From: Pholiota molesta
Taxonomy: Eukaryota; Basidiomycota; Agaricomycetes; Agaricales; Strophariaceae
Length of the DNA: 33,565 bases
Assembly (NCBI GenBank): GCA_014925825.1
Contig: JACGCK010000364.1
Coordinates: 1 to 33,565 of the forward strand
Reading direction: 5' to 3'
Shown here: positions 10,957 through 20,610 of the stretch, one piece after another
How the letters are laid out: each line of letters begins with the position of its first letter
How positions within the stretch are numbered: the stretch's first letter is position 1
Position numbers and translations under genes: made by a program
The notes under the pieces: model-generated
The model's database searches: none
What the model was told of the DNA's origin: nothing
What the model saw: the letters and a program-made list of their open reading frames with translations, nothing else

Positions 10957-11263
10957 ACCTCGGTGGCCTCTGGGTGCTCTGAGCATTTAGGCAAAGAAAT
11001 TAAAAGCCTAAGGGTATGTATCATCTGGGAATACTTTGCCGCATGTGCTAGAAAAGCAAGAATTGAAGCAAGCTGAGAGCTCAGGCCAAGTCAAGGCTTG
11101 CTCAAGGCTGTTTACAGACTGTTTAACTAGTACTGGTATTTATCGGACCTTCTTCACGTACATTACTTCAAATAATCGATTTCAAGGCTGATATATCCTG
11201 TAATATTGCGGCTTTCATGCCCAGGGCTTATCCCTTGAGCGCCTAAGTACGAAAAGCTCGAAA

Positions 11264-11690
11264 CTGACAGGGTTTAAACTCCGCTGCCGCAACGGCGGCA
11301 AAGCTTAAGCGAGATCAATTAGCTCAGCACGGCATGTCGGCCTAAAGGTTTCTACGCGCTCAATGCTCGCTCAGTATTTCTACGCGCACGCAAACATTTC
11401 CACGCGCACTGCTAATAGAATTTACGCGCAGTCAAAAACACGCAAAAACGAGTGAATTAGTGGTATTGAAGGGAAAGATTTCTACGCGCACACTCAAATT
11501 GGCCGAAAAAGTTTCCGCGCACCAAGAAAGATTTCCGCGCACTCACTAAAGATTTCCGCGCACGTCAAAGTATGTCTAAAACTTGACTCACCATGTGTGA
11601 ATACAAGGAAATATATCAATGTTCTATGTAAAAGTTTCCGCGCATATACAGAAAGTTTCTACGGAATTTTTACCCAGATGGACCGCCATA
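11264..11690 (-). repeat. Right terminal inverted repeat arm
   Basis: Arm of about 427 bp, reverse complement of the left arm. It is longer because of two extra motif-containing segments of about 20-23 bp, one near 11390-11410 (TTTCCACGCGCA) and one near 11535-11560 (GATTTCCGCGCAC). Confidence 0.85.
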
Positions 11691-11696
11691 CAGCCA

Positions 11697-12419
11697 TTGG
11701 CATCGAGGTAAGCAGAGGTAAGATTGTAAAATTTGAATACTGTTGTGTCATTTGATGGTTCGTTTTCCAGCTTTCAGAAAGTTCTTCCTTCACACCCCTT
11801 GCATATTCTGATCCTTACGGTATGTCATTACACTTCCCTCAGTTACCTTTCTCGTTTCAAAAGAATCTATAGGAATAACTGGTCTTTCATTCACTAATTA
11901 CTTTGAAATTACTCAGAATTCATTCTTGTCAGCCTTCGTATTCACATCGCGGCAAATCACCCAGAATCATTCCCATCTACTGTATTATGCATTGGACAAG
12001 ATCAAAAAGTTAATGGAAGATATCGTTACAAGTCTTCAAGGGTAAGCCCATCAAAATATCATTGTCTTACGTCCATTTTCTGCATAACGGACTTGGTCTT
12101 GAAAATGTCAATGTTTGATATTTATTGCACCCCTCTCGTACAAATTATCACTGAAAAGAATATACCTATCAGGCCGTAGGCCATATTGTGTCGGACTATT
12201 GCACATTTTGGGCGATTATGTTAGTCATTTTGACAGCGTGTTATGTGTGATGACAAGGTTTGTTACTAAGCGCTCTTTCCACCAAAAGCAAGTGCCCATG
12301 ATCGATATTTCGAAGTATAAATCTACTCGACACTGATTATTCGATGGCCATGATTCCTGATGACTGCTGGGACTCTGTTTCACACCAAATTCTCAACTTC
12401 TGAAAATTCGCTACATTCA
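11697..12419 (+). other. Unassigned region right of the element, possible broken gene
   Basis: Exon-like blocks continue on the plus strand. CCATTGGCATCGAG is followed by a GTAAGC donor at 11708. A block after TTTTCCAG (11770) reads FQKVLPSHPLHILIL. A block after ATTACTCAG (11916) reads NSFLSAFVFTSRQITQ and LYYALDKIKKLMEDIV up to a GTAAGC donor near 12042. These suggest a spliced host gene interrupted by the element. A 73-codon open frame follows at 12115-12336. The product is not recognised. The last ~80 bp form the promoter of SDR paralog B. Confidence 0.3.
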
Positions 12420-13937
12420 ATGGCGTCGACCGAAACCAAAATTTTGATATTGGGTCCCACCGGTAAGCTATATCCTCTTTTCCACTGCTGCGAAGGAATC
12501 TCTAATACCCAGTAATATAATACAGGTTATATCGGTGGTTCTGTATTCCTCCGACTCCTGGATCACCCAAATTTTGCCAATTTTAGAATCACCACACTCG
12601 TCCGTTCCCGAGAGAAATGGAACAAGCTTGTGAAGATGCGCGTAAATGCAGTGCGGGGATCGCTCTCGGATTTATCATTGCTGGAAAGTCTGGCTTCCCA
12701 TTCTGATGTCGTCTTATCGGTGGTATGTGCTTCCTGTTGTTAATTTTATGAATATTGAATAATTATAGTTGGGTCTGTTTTAGGCGGACGCCAATGATTT
12801 AGATGCTGTCCAAGCAATTCTGAAGGGACTGAGGAAACACTACACTGAGACCGGAAATGCTGCTATCTTTATTCATACCGTATGTGTTCTTCTTGTGTTC
12901 TTTCGATCCAGCTATTCCTTAAATTAATACGTATGGTTGCTTAACTTTTAAGTCAGGAATGAGCGCGTTCGCCGACACTAATGCTGAAGGCTTTTTCACG
13001 AGTATCGAGATTTATGATGATTTAAATCCCTGCCAGGTTAATGCATTACCCGATACTCAACCTCACAGGTTGGTCGAGATTGAGCTAGTCAAAGCTGACA
13101 ATGAAGGTAATTGAAAAAAAAAAAACACAAACGTCACTTTTTAAGACTTTTGGACACTGACCTTTGTCCAAACACCTTAGGATATGTGAAAACATATATC
13201 ATCCTCCCTTCGATGGTATATGGCCTTCCCAGTGGTCGCTTGGTTGACCAAGGCATCCAAAACTGTCGTGCAACTGCAATTCCGTCTCTCGTGCGAGCTG
13301 CTTTGATTCGTGGAAGAGGTGGCATGATAGGGCCTGGAATGAATTATTGGCCCAACGTTTATATTGACGATGGTAAAGCACACATCATATCTCTGGGAGG
13401 TCGCAATTACTCATATGAAGCAACTGCATTGCGCAGTGGCGGACCTTTACCTTTACCTTTTCAATGCTGCCCTGATGAATCCAACCGGAACAGCGCATGG
13501 TCATGAAGGGTTCTACTTCGCCGAGAATGGAGAACATACGCTGTACCAAGTCGGTAAAGCTATTTGTGAAGCTATGATCACTGTCGGCGAGTGTTCCGAA
13601 CCCGAGCCTTCTACCTTCACAGATGAGGAAATTCAACAATATTTCCATGTAAGCAGTAGGTCATCGCAGGACAAATCTGGGCTGATAATCTGTGGTTTTC
13701 TAGGGATCAAGTTTATGGGGATGCCATTGTCGTTGTCGAGCTAACAGGTCCCGGGCGCTTGGCTGGAATCCCCAGAAAACTACGGTCGACATGTTAGCTA
13801 GTATAAGCGCGGAAGTCGAGGAGACCCTTGTTTTAAAAAGAATTTATGAGCGCTATGGGTTACCTATGGAGAGACCCGTGGAGAAAGGTTTGGAATCTAT
13901 GAATTTGATCGAAGGTGACGAAATGATATTCGATTAA
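12420..13937 (+). CDS. NAD(P)-binding Rossmann-fold protein (atypical/extended SDR), paralog B
   Basis: Seven exons: 12420-12462, 12526-12722, 12784-12879, 12953-13106, 13181-13372, 13437-13648, 13704-13937; 375 aa, all phases consistent. Exons 2, 3 and 5 have exactly the same lengths as in paralog A (197, 96, 192 nt). The glycine loop is GPTGYIGG instead of GATGYIGG. Other matches: SYIILPS versus TYIILPSMVYGLPSGR, RGRGGMIGPGMNYWPNV, GHEGFYFAENGEHTLYQVGK and NRSRALGWNPQKT. The region aligned to the first part of paralog A exon 5 is diverged. It lacks the intron that creates the 10-nt exon in paralog A and has a C-terminal extension of about 35 residues ending EGDEMIFD. Substrate unknown. It points away from paralog A, with the repeat-rich 4 kb between them. 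Confidence 0.88.
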
Positions 13938-14649
13938 ACTCCTCATAGTCGATTTAATTATGCTTCTACTGGTGTTCCGGAGGAAACCCATTTGTTATCT
14001 GGTTGTTGCCTAAAATTTCATCGTAAATAGCAGCTCTGAATATATTTGGCATCATCAGTAAATATCTTTGGACCAGATGGATATGTCTATAGCAATGTCG
14101 CGACAACTGGCAGATATCAGTTTGCTATAGCGCATATCACAAAGTTGATCCATTCCTGGTAGCTGCGCAGCGCGAAGCAGCGCTCTGAACAACTATTTTG
14201 ACATGTCTATTTAGCCCCTATAGCATGAACTTTTCAACGGTGCTATAAATATTTGTGCTATAAATAGAATATCGTGCTTTCCAACTACGTGAAAGCTCGT
14301 GAAAGCTGCGTGAAGGTATCCACAGCGGCCAGTACTCACCGGAGTAAATTAATCATCGCAGAACAGATAGCCCCGTTGACCACTCTCTCGTATGTCGGAC
14401 TTGGAGCTAGAAGCCTGCATGTGTTGGTCTGCGTGGGCGGAGTGCAAGTATACTTAGTTGGTCGCCAAGGAGGTGAACGAAGGGCAACGGAAGAGCATGA
14501 ATTGAATGGATGATGAAAGAAGCGCTTGTCATCAATGATGAATGCAGCCCGGCGGCGGTTATAGAGTCCGCGTGCCAGCGGAGTGCCAAATCAAGTTTGT
14601 TCCCTTCCTTCATCCCAGTTCATCCCCTCAGGACCACTACAACATCACA
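13938..14649. other. Intergenic spacer with a small GC hairpin
   Basis: About 710 bp without a supported gene. GCTGCGCAGCGCGAAGCAGCGC near 14162-14184 is a compact palindrome reminiscent of the hairpin islands near 8660 and 9155, and TGCTATAAAT occurs twice near 14241-14263. The rest is the promoter of the following gene. Confidence 0.5.
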
Positions 14650-15641
14650 ATGAAGTCTTTCTTTGCTTCTCTCTCTGTCGTTGCCTCCCTGGCTGCTGTC
14701 GTCTCTGCTCAGACCTTTACTATCAACTCTATGTACTTCCATTTCACCCAAACTCTCCCATTTTGAGACGCCTGACCGTATCATTCTTGTTCAGCCAGAA
14801 CGTCGTTGTTTGCGAACCTACCCTAATTACATGGACTGGAGGACAAGGTGAGTTTTGCTATCCTCCCTTTCAATGCTCAATATCTCATGCAATCTGCAGC
14901 CCCTTATTTCCTGGTTCGTTTCCTTTTATCATCTAAATTGCAGACAACGTTGAAAAGTGGCCTGATCTTTCAAATTACAGAGGTATGAACTTTTTTGCAT
15001 TCACACAAATGGAGACTCATGCCCCACTTAGCATCCTACCCGCTGGTCAACCTAATGCCTCCCCTCTCGTTGATCTGGGTCAACAAAACGGAAGCTCCGT
15101 CACATGGCTTGCCAATCTTGGCGTGGTGAGTGCATTTCAGTTGATTAGCTGGCTGGCTATATTACTGATGCCATGTAATGTTTAGGTACCTCTGGTTTCC
15201 TTGACTTGCGCGACAACACCGGTGTCCTCGCTCAGTCCGGCACATTTACCGTCTTGACTGGAAGTGAGTTTTTTCCCCTTCGCCTTTTCTTAGCACCGCT
15301 TTTGCTCACTCACTACCTTCCCAATTAGGCAACACCACCTGTGTTGGTCAGCCTGTTTCGCTGAGTGCTGGTGCCGCTGCTACTACTGCTGCTACAGGAG
15401 CCTCTACCAAGTATGTTTATTGTCACCTGCGTCGTCAACGCTTTTTCTTATTTCTATCAGCGCTCCTGCACCTGCCTCCACCACCACCGGTACCGCTAGC
15501 AGCGGTTCCACAGGTACTACCAAGACCACCGGTACTACGACCGGCGCTACTACCAAACCCACCTCGGCTGCTATCTCCAAATACGCTACTGCTGGCGCCG
15601 CAGTTATGTTTGGTAGTGCTATCTTGGGCCTTGCTCTCTGA
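14650..15641 (+). CDS. Ser/Thr-rich secreted, probably GPI-anchored surface protein (Kre9/Knh1-like N-domain)
   Basis: Signal peptide MKSFFASLSVVASLAAVVSA, then QTFTINSIQNVVVCEPTLIT, the typical start of a family common in mushrooms, followed by APYFL, SILPAGQPNASPLVDL and TSGFLDLRDNTGVLAQSGTF. A Thr/Ser/Ala-rich stalk follows, ending in a hydrophobic tail (GAAVMFGSAILGLAL) that fits a GPI signal. Exons: 14650-14732, 14795-14847, 14900-14913, probably a 2-nt exon at 14981-14982, 15032-15129, 15186-15263, 15329-15410, 15461-15641; about 196 aa. Two spots are uncertain: the join between APYFL and SILPAG, and the donor near 15126, where the strong GTGAGT site puts the next exon out of frame by one base. 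Likely wall or cell-surface located; exact role unknown. Confidence 0.75.
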
Positions 15642-16262
15642 ACAATTCGTCCCATTGCATAGATATTTTGAAAATTTGCGTCATGGATCGGATATGGACT
15701 ATTTTCGCAATGGACTTAAAGAGAGTGTTGTTGTAATGTCCCAAGATGAGATACCTACATCATCTATATCTATCTATAGTGCATTATTGACCATATGGCC
15801 TTCTCCTGCCCCAAATATATTAATTTTGCTTAAATACCTCCAGACTCCTTCATCTCCTCCTATGAATGCATGCTACGCCGCGATACTTCACCGGAATAAT
15901 CGACGCTCGGGGCAAACGCCCTTGGTGACCCGAGTCGAGGGACACTTAAGAAGTTACCTCCTGATCTTCTTCCTTTTGGAGGTGGAAAAACAGTTAATTC
16001 GGGTGGAATGTATTGAGAATGGTGCGGGGCGGTCCAGGGCGGTCCGCATCTTCCGTGTTTTCCGATTTCGCCCCGCACTTGGAGCTGGGGAAATATGGGG
16101 CATGTACCATGTGGGTAGGTAATCTTGGCCAACACCTGTGACCGAGAATTCTACGAGATCCAGAACGATTTCTTCGTTACGCGACCGATATAAAATGCTC
16201 ACAAATTTTTCTTGTAGACCTTCGTCCAACCTTATTCCTTTTCCTCCAAAGCTAAGGTCAAC
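15642..16262 (+). promoter_or_regulatory. Promoter region of the sugar transporter with putative CreA/Mig1 sites
   Basis: No gene seen in these 620 bp. A TATAAAA box lies at 16189-16195, 68 bp before the transporter ATG. GTGCGGGGCG (16022-16031) and its exact reverse complement (16069-16078) both contain GCGGGG, which fits the SYGGRG core bound by fungal CreA/Mig1 repressors; CTGGGG at 16085-16090 is a third match. Binding is an inference from motif and context. Confidence 0.5.
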
Positions 16263-19200
16263 ATGGGTGGAGCAGCTGTCGGCGGTACATCGTTGGCTAC
16301 AAGTCGTCGTAAGGCGTTGGTTGGAGAGTCAGGATGGGTATGTTCTCAATTGATATTGGCTGCAGTACCTCAACCCCCCTGACTTAATCCTTAGGCTGGC
16401 TTAGTGCATAATCGAAAGATTTTTGCTACTGCAGTATTCGCTTCTCTTGGAGGCCTGTAAGTTGTATTGTTATTTTGTCTTTGAAGAATACGGTATTCTA
16501 ATGCGTAAATAAATCTATCTAGGCTGTATGGTACGCATTTCACTTTCGCCACTATAGGGAGGACATTCTATGAACCAGAAGGCTCTCCTTGTAGGATATA
16601 ACCAGGTTTGACTTGTTCTTCACTTTGATTGTTATTGGAGGACTAAATTTTTTTCTCAACCATTAAGGGTGTTTTCTCTGGAGTGTTGGCGTAAGTTGCA
16701 TCATTATTTGATGCTGTTATGCAGTAACACTGACATGGAGATTAGGATGCACTCTTTCGACACTCGCATGGGTGACGCTGTATCCAACTCCGGGAAGAAA
16801 GGGTGGCTAGTGGCTATTCTTGAGCTGGGTGCATGGTTTGGAGTACTCATGACCGGTCCGTATAAACCCTTCTATCACCTTCATCAAGTTTTCATTGCAC
16901 TTGTGCTACAACTGACGTATCTCATGACTAGGCTATCTCGCTGACAAACTGTCGCGAAAGTATACAATCGTTCTGGGTAAACCGTTCAATCTTTGGTCAA
17001 ACGCTGAATGGGGAATTGATTACTTCCTTTTTGCGTAATAAATATAGCTGTTGTGATTTTCTGTATTGGAGTTATCGTGCAGACTTCGGCATTCGCGCCA
17101 TCGTCTATCTATGGAGGTGAGCGAATACATTTCTATTTCTCACCGCGAAGTTTTCTGTTGTGATTGAGCGGCGTTTGTGATGTCTTCTAGGTCGTTTCAT
17201 CACTGGTCTCGGGGTTGGTTCTCTCAGTATGGCGGTCCCGCTGTACAATGCCGAGATTGCACCCCCGGAAGTACGAGGTAGCTTGGTTGCTCTCCAGCAG
17301 CTGGCTATCACTTTCGGAATTATGGTCTCCTTCTGGATTGACTTCGGTAGGCATCTGCATATGTATCAACTATTTTTGAAATCTGATTCATTTTTGCGAC
17401 TTGTAGGTACCAATTACATTGGTGGCACAAGTACAGGACAACATGAAGCTGCATGGAGAATTCCTCTTGCTCTCCAGCTGGTGCCTGCATTTATTCTAGG
17501 CGTTGGAATTCTCTTCATGCCTTTCTCGCCTCGGTAAGTTGTTGGTTGTCCTAAACTTGAGATGATCACGGAAATCTGACACCCAAAACACTAGATGGTT
17601 GGTCAACCAAGGACGTGATGACGAAGCTCTTGCAGTCCTTAGTCATGCCCGCCGACTTCCACCGGATTCTGAGATCGTTCAGATCGAATTTTTGTCAGTG
17701 AAGGTGTTGATTCTAGATTCATCTCGCTTAGGTTGTATCGATCCTCCGCAGGGAAATTCGCGCACAATATTTATTCGAGAAGGAAACCTCTGAATTGAGG
17801 TTCCCACAATACCAGGACGGCTCTTGGAGTTCCAACTTCAAGCTTGGATTCTATGACTACCTTAGTCTCATCACCGATCGAAGTACGTTCGTACAACTCT
17901 AATATGTACAGAAAGTTTGCTCATTCTATCATTTTTAGACCTGCTATACCGAGTCGCCGTTGGAACTCTGTATGTTATTTCATTCATTAGTCTTCAACAT
18001 TGGACCTCTACTTATCGCATAACGAAGGACCATGTTCTTCCAGCAATGGAGTGAGTAAATATTATGATTGTCACGCATATACACTCCCTAACTTTTTTGA
18101 AAAGCCGGTATCAACGCTATTCTTTATTATGCCCCAACTATCTTCCAGTCGTTGGGCTTGACTGGCAACGCGCTCTCTCTCCTGGCTACTGGTGTCGTTG
18201 GCATTGCGTAGGTTTTCCCATGTCTTTGCGAAAGGACTTATCTTTGAACTTCGAGCATAGCATGTTTTTGGCTACCATCCCCGCTGTTATCTGGGTAGAC
18301 AAACTTGGTCGCAAGCCTGTTCTCATCTCTGGTGCATTCCTCATGGCTGCGTGAGTCTCAACCTCCATCTTCGGCATTCGCCTGAACGTCTGTCTTCTGG
18401 TGCTAACCTATCTCAACAGCTGCCATATCATCGTTGCCATTTTGACTTCCCAATTCCGCGACTCTTGGACAAGGTAAAGGATACAAAATTTATGCACGTT
18501 CTCATCATCTGACTGAGCTGTATAATTTAGCCACGTCGGTGAGTAGTCAAAAGGCAGGGAAACAGGGTATGTCTGATGATGATTGCAGCTGCTGGTTGGG
18601 TTGCTTGCGTTCTTGTCTGGATATTTGCTATCGGCATGTCCTTTTCCTTATCTATAAAGGATTACGTTGAACTTATCTCTGTGTATAGGCTTTGGTTACA
18701 GCTGGGGTTAGTTATTCCTATATTCACCTTGAGCTCAATGCTGAACTTGAGAAGGTCCCTGTGCATGGATTCTTGTGGCCGAGGTAAGAAGTTCGGTTAG
18801 ATGATGATGACCTCGTTCTCATTCGGAACGATAAGATCTGGCCTCTGAGTGTCCGAGGAAAGGGTCTTTCAATTGCCGCCTCGTCCAACTGGGTAAGTGT
18901 ATACTCGAAAAGGCAATTCGACATATATTCATTGATACATCTTTTATGCATAGATGAATAACTTCATCGGTGTGTCTTTTTCTCTCTGGCCGCTTCGAAA
19001 AATTTAACACAGCTGGACACTCCTGCCGTTATTGTGTAGTGGGTCAAGTAAGTGTTCATTAGCCAACTTCTATGGTTGCAATCCTAAAGTTCAATCAAGG
19101 TCACACCGACAATGCTTGTACACCTATCATATGGGACCTTCATTTTCTTCGGGGTACGTCGTTCAGAACAAGTTTGCGGGTTGCAATTTGAATTGTTGAC

Positions 19201-19491
19201 TTTCACACTAGCTATTCTCATTTCTGGGAGGACTATTTGTGATGTTTTTCGTACCAGAGACAAAAGGTTGGATTTAACGACCTGCAGTACCCTAGTCATT
19301 ACTGATGCTTATTACGCGCAGGACTTACTCTCGAGGAAATGGACGACGTGTTCGGAGATGGTCAAAGACTCGGCGCCGCAGACCAAGAACGTCAAAACGT
19401 TATTTTCCGCAGACTTGGTCTCTTCAACGACTCTAAGGATATCGACGACAGGAAGAGTGATGAAGAATCAAATAATGAAAAGCATGATTAA
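16263..19491 (+). CDS. MFS sugar transporter (hexose transporter family)
   Basis: A 558-aa, 12-span sugar porter built from 27 exons: 16263-16337, 16395-16456, 16523-16530, 16595-16605, 16668-16690, 16746-16855, 16932-16976, ~17048-17116, 17191-17346, 17407-17533, 17595-17693, 17752-17882, 17939-17969, 18028-18050, 18105-18207, 18261-18350, 18420-18473, 18531-18538, 18589-18633, 18689-18706, 18755-18783, 18836-~18892, 18954-18969, 19040-19047, 19100-19153, 19212-19266, 19322-19491. Motifs: [51 protein letters not shown] with [86 protein letters not shown] and [16 protein letters not shown]. Three exons are only 8 nt and one is 11 nt. The intron at 18634 starts GC (GCATGT). It imports hexose or a related sugar across the plasma membrane; the specific sugar cannot be told. 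Confidence 0.93.
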
Positions 19492-19793
19492 TCAGGTCAA
19501 GTAAAGACCCAATCATGATGCTACTTAAATCAAACTTAAATGCCCATACGAATACGACACTAGCGTGTATTTACTATTTCTACTATCGTTTATCTGCAAT
19601 ACACATGCAACAATTGGAACTTTTTCTCGGGATCTTAAAAGTGCTGGACCAACCGTTCTGGATTGCAACTGGACCGTAAAAGACCCAGAATCAGGTGCGG
19701 AAGAGCCCGGAGAGGGAGTGTGACACTGAGCATTGAGCGTGACATCACATACTCTCCTGTGGTGTCCCCTCTCGAGTTATCCTTCCAAAAACC
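19492..19793. other. Spacer and COX4 promoter
   Basis: About 300 bp between the transporter stop and the COX4 start. It contains the transporter 3' end and the COX4 upstream region; no gene or clear motif is seen. Confidence 0.5.
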
Positions 19794-20394
19794 ATGTTCA
19801 AAAACGCTGTCCGTGCAGCTCGTCCTGCCGCCAACGCGGTGCGCTCGTCGCTGAAGCCCTGCAGCTCATCTTTGCGCGCATTTTCTACCACCGTTCGCGC
19901 TCAATCAGGCCCTGCTCCTCCCCAGCTGTTCGGTCCTGGCGCGAAGCCCGGAACGGTCCCCACCGACATTGAGCAAGCCACTGGTCTGGAGCGTCTGCAG
20001 CTCTTGGGAGATTTGGAGGGAATCAATGTCTTCGACGACTCTCCTTTAGACTCGAGCCGCATTGGCACCAAGGCCAATCCCGTTTTGGTTCCCTCTTTCG
20101 TACGTGACATACGTTGCTACACCCAACGCGTACAGGCGCGGTGTTCCAGTCGACTTATTGACTCAAATAATCTAACAATAGGAAACCGAGCGCACTATTG
20201 GATGCACCGGCGTCCCCGCCGATTCGCATGATATTGCTTGGTTCAACCTCAAGAAGGATACCATTGGTCGTTGCGTAGAGTGTGGCTCAGGTGCGTGACT
20301 ACACACCCTCTTTCGGAAACGTTCTGAACTTGTTTGGATAGTCTACGCTCTTGATTTCCAGGGCGAAGAAGATCATGGTGACCACCATCATTAA
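19794..20394 (+). CDS. COX4: Cytochrome c oxidase subunit IV (mammalian Vb)
   Basis: Exons 19794-20099, 20182-20290 and 20342-20394 give 155 aa. The first ~40 residues are an Arg/Ser/Ala-rich mitochondrial targeting sequence (MFKNAVRAARPAANAVRSSL, with RAFSTTVRAQ near its end). The mature part has TGLERLQLLGDLEGINVFD and the zinc-binding domain. Zinc ligands are C110, H118, C133 and C136; the spacing matches the yeast Cox4 pattern. The sequence GCTGVPADSH leads to WFNLKKDTIGRCVECGSVYALDF. The His-rich end (GDHHH) is typical for fungal members. It is a nuclear-encoded structural subunit of complex IV in the inner mitochondrial membrane. All splice sites are canonical. Confidence 0.96.
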
Positions 20395-20610
20395 GTCTAG
20401 TTGAACGCATTGTAATTGTGTCAGTGGTAATAGACGGTCGAGGTCTTGCGATGGAGGCGGGATAAATATAACCAGGCAGTTGTTGGCATACCACGTGTAG
20501 AACCCTGCGGAAGTCAAATCCCTCTTATCTTATTTTCCGCTCTTAACTTGAACGTTCGTCTGAGCTCCTTGCAAGTGATAGGTTAAATTATTGCCCCGGT
20601 GCTCGTAACG

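Larger units (their letters stand above)
10572..11690. mobile_element. Non-autonomous inverted-repeat (foldback/MITE-like) element, 1119 bp
   Basis: Long terminal inverted repeats: left arm about 10572-10956, right arm about 11264-11690, both starting TATGGCGGTCCATCTGGG from their outer ends. A centre of about 300 bp has no coding sequence. The flanks CAGCCA at 10566-10571 and 11691-11696 are identical and fit a 6-bp target-site duplication. Each arm carries seven or more copies of a short motif (GCGCGGAAA or GCGCGTAGAAA), spaced tens of bases apart. The arms match almost perfectly except that the right arm has two extra motif units. The inner ends share a palindromic GCCGCCGTTGCGGC. With no transposase it would need to be moved in trans; the superfamily is not identified. 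Confidence 0.85.

Noticed and set aside
10572..11690. Inverted repeat considered as a CRISPR-like array because of regularly spaced short motifs
   Set aside because: Eukaryotic context, irregular spacing, motif embedded in inverted arms with a target duplication; a DNA transposon explains it.
14407..14613. Minus-strand open frame upstream of the surface-protein gene
   Set aside because: No motif; overlaps the promoter and 5' leader of the plus-strand gene.
17972..18053. Reading [20 protein letters not shown] after exon 13 of the transporter
   Set aside because: Ends in a stop and does not match the family; using the acceptor at 18027 gives [16 protein letters not shown], the conserved sequence.
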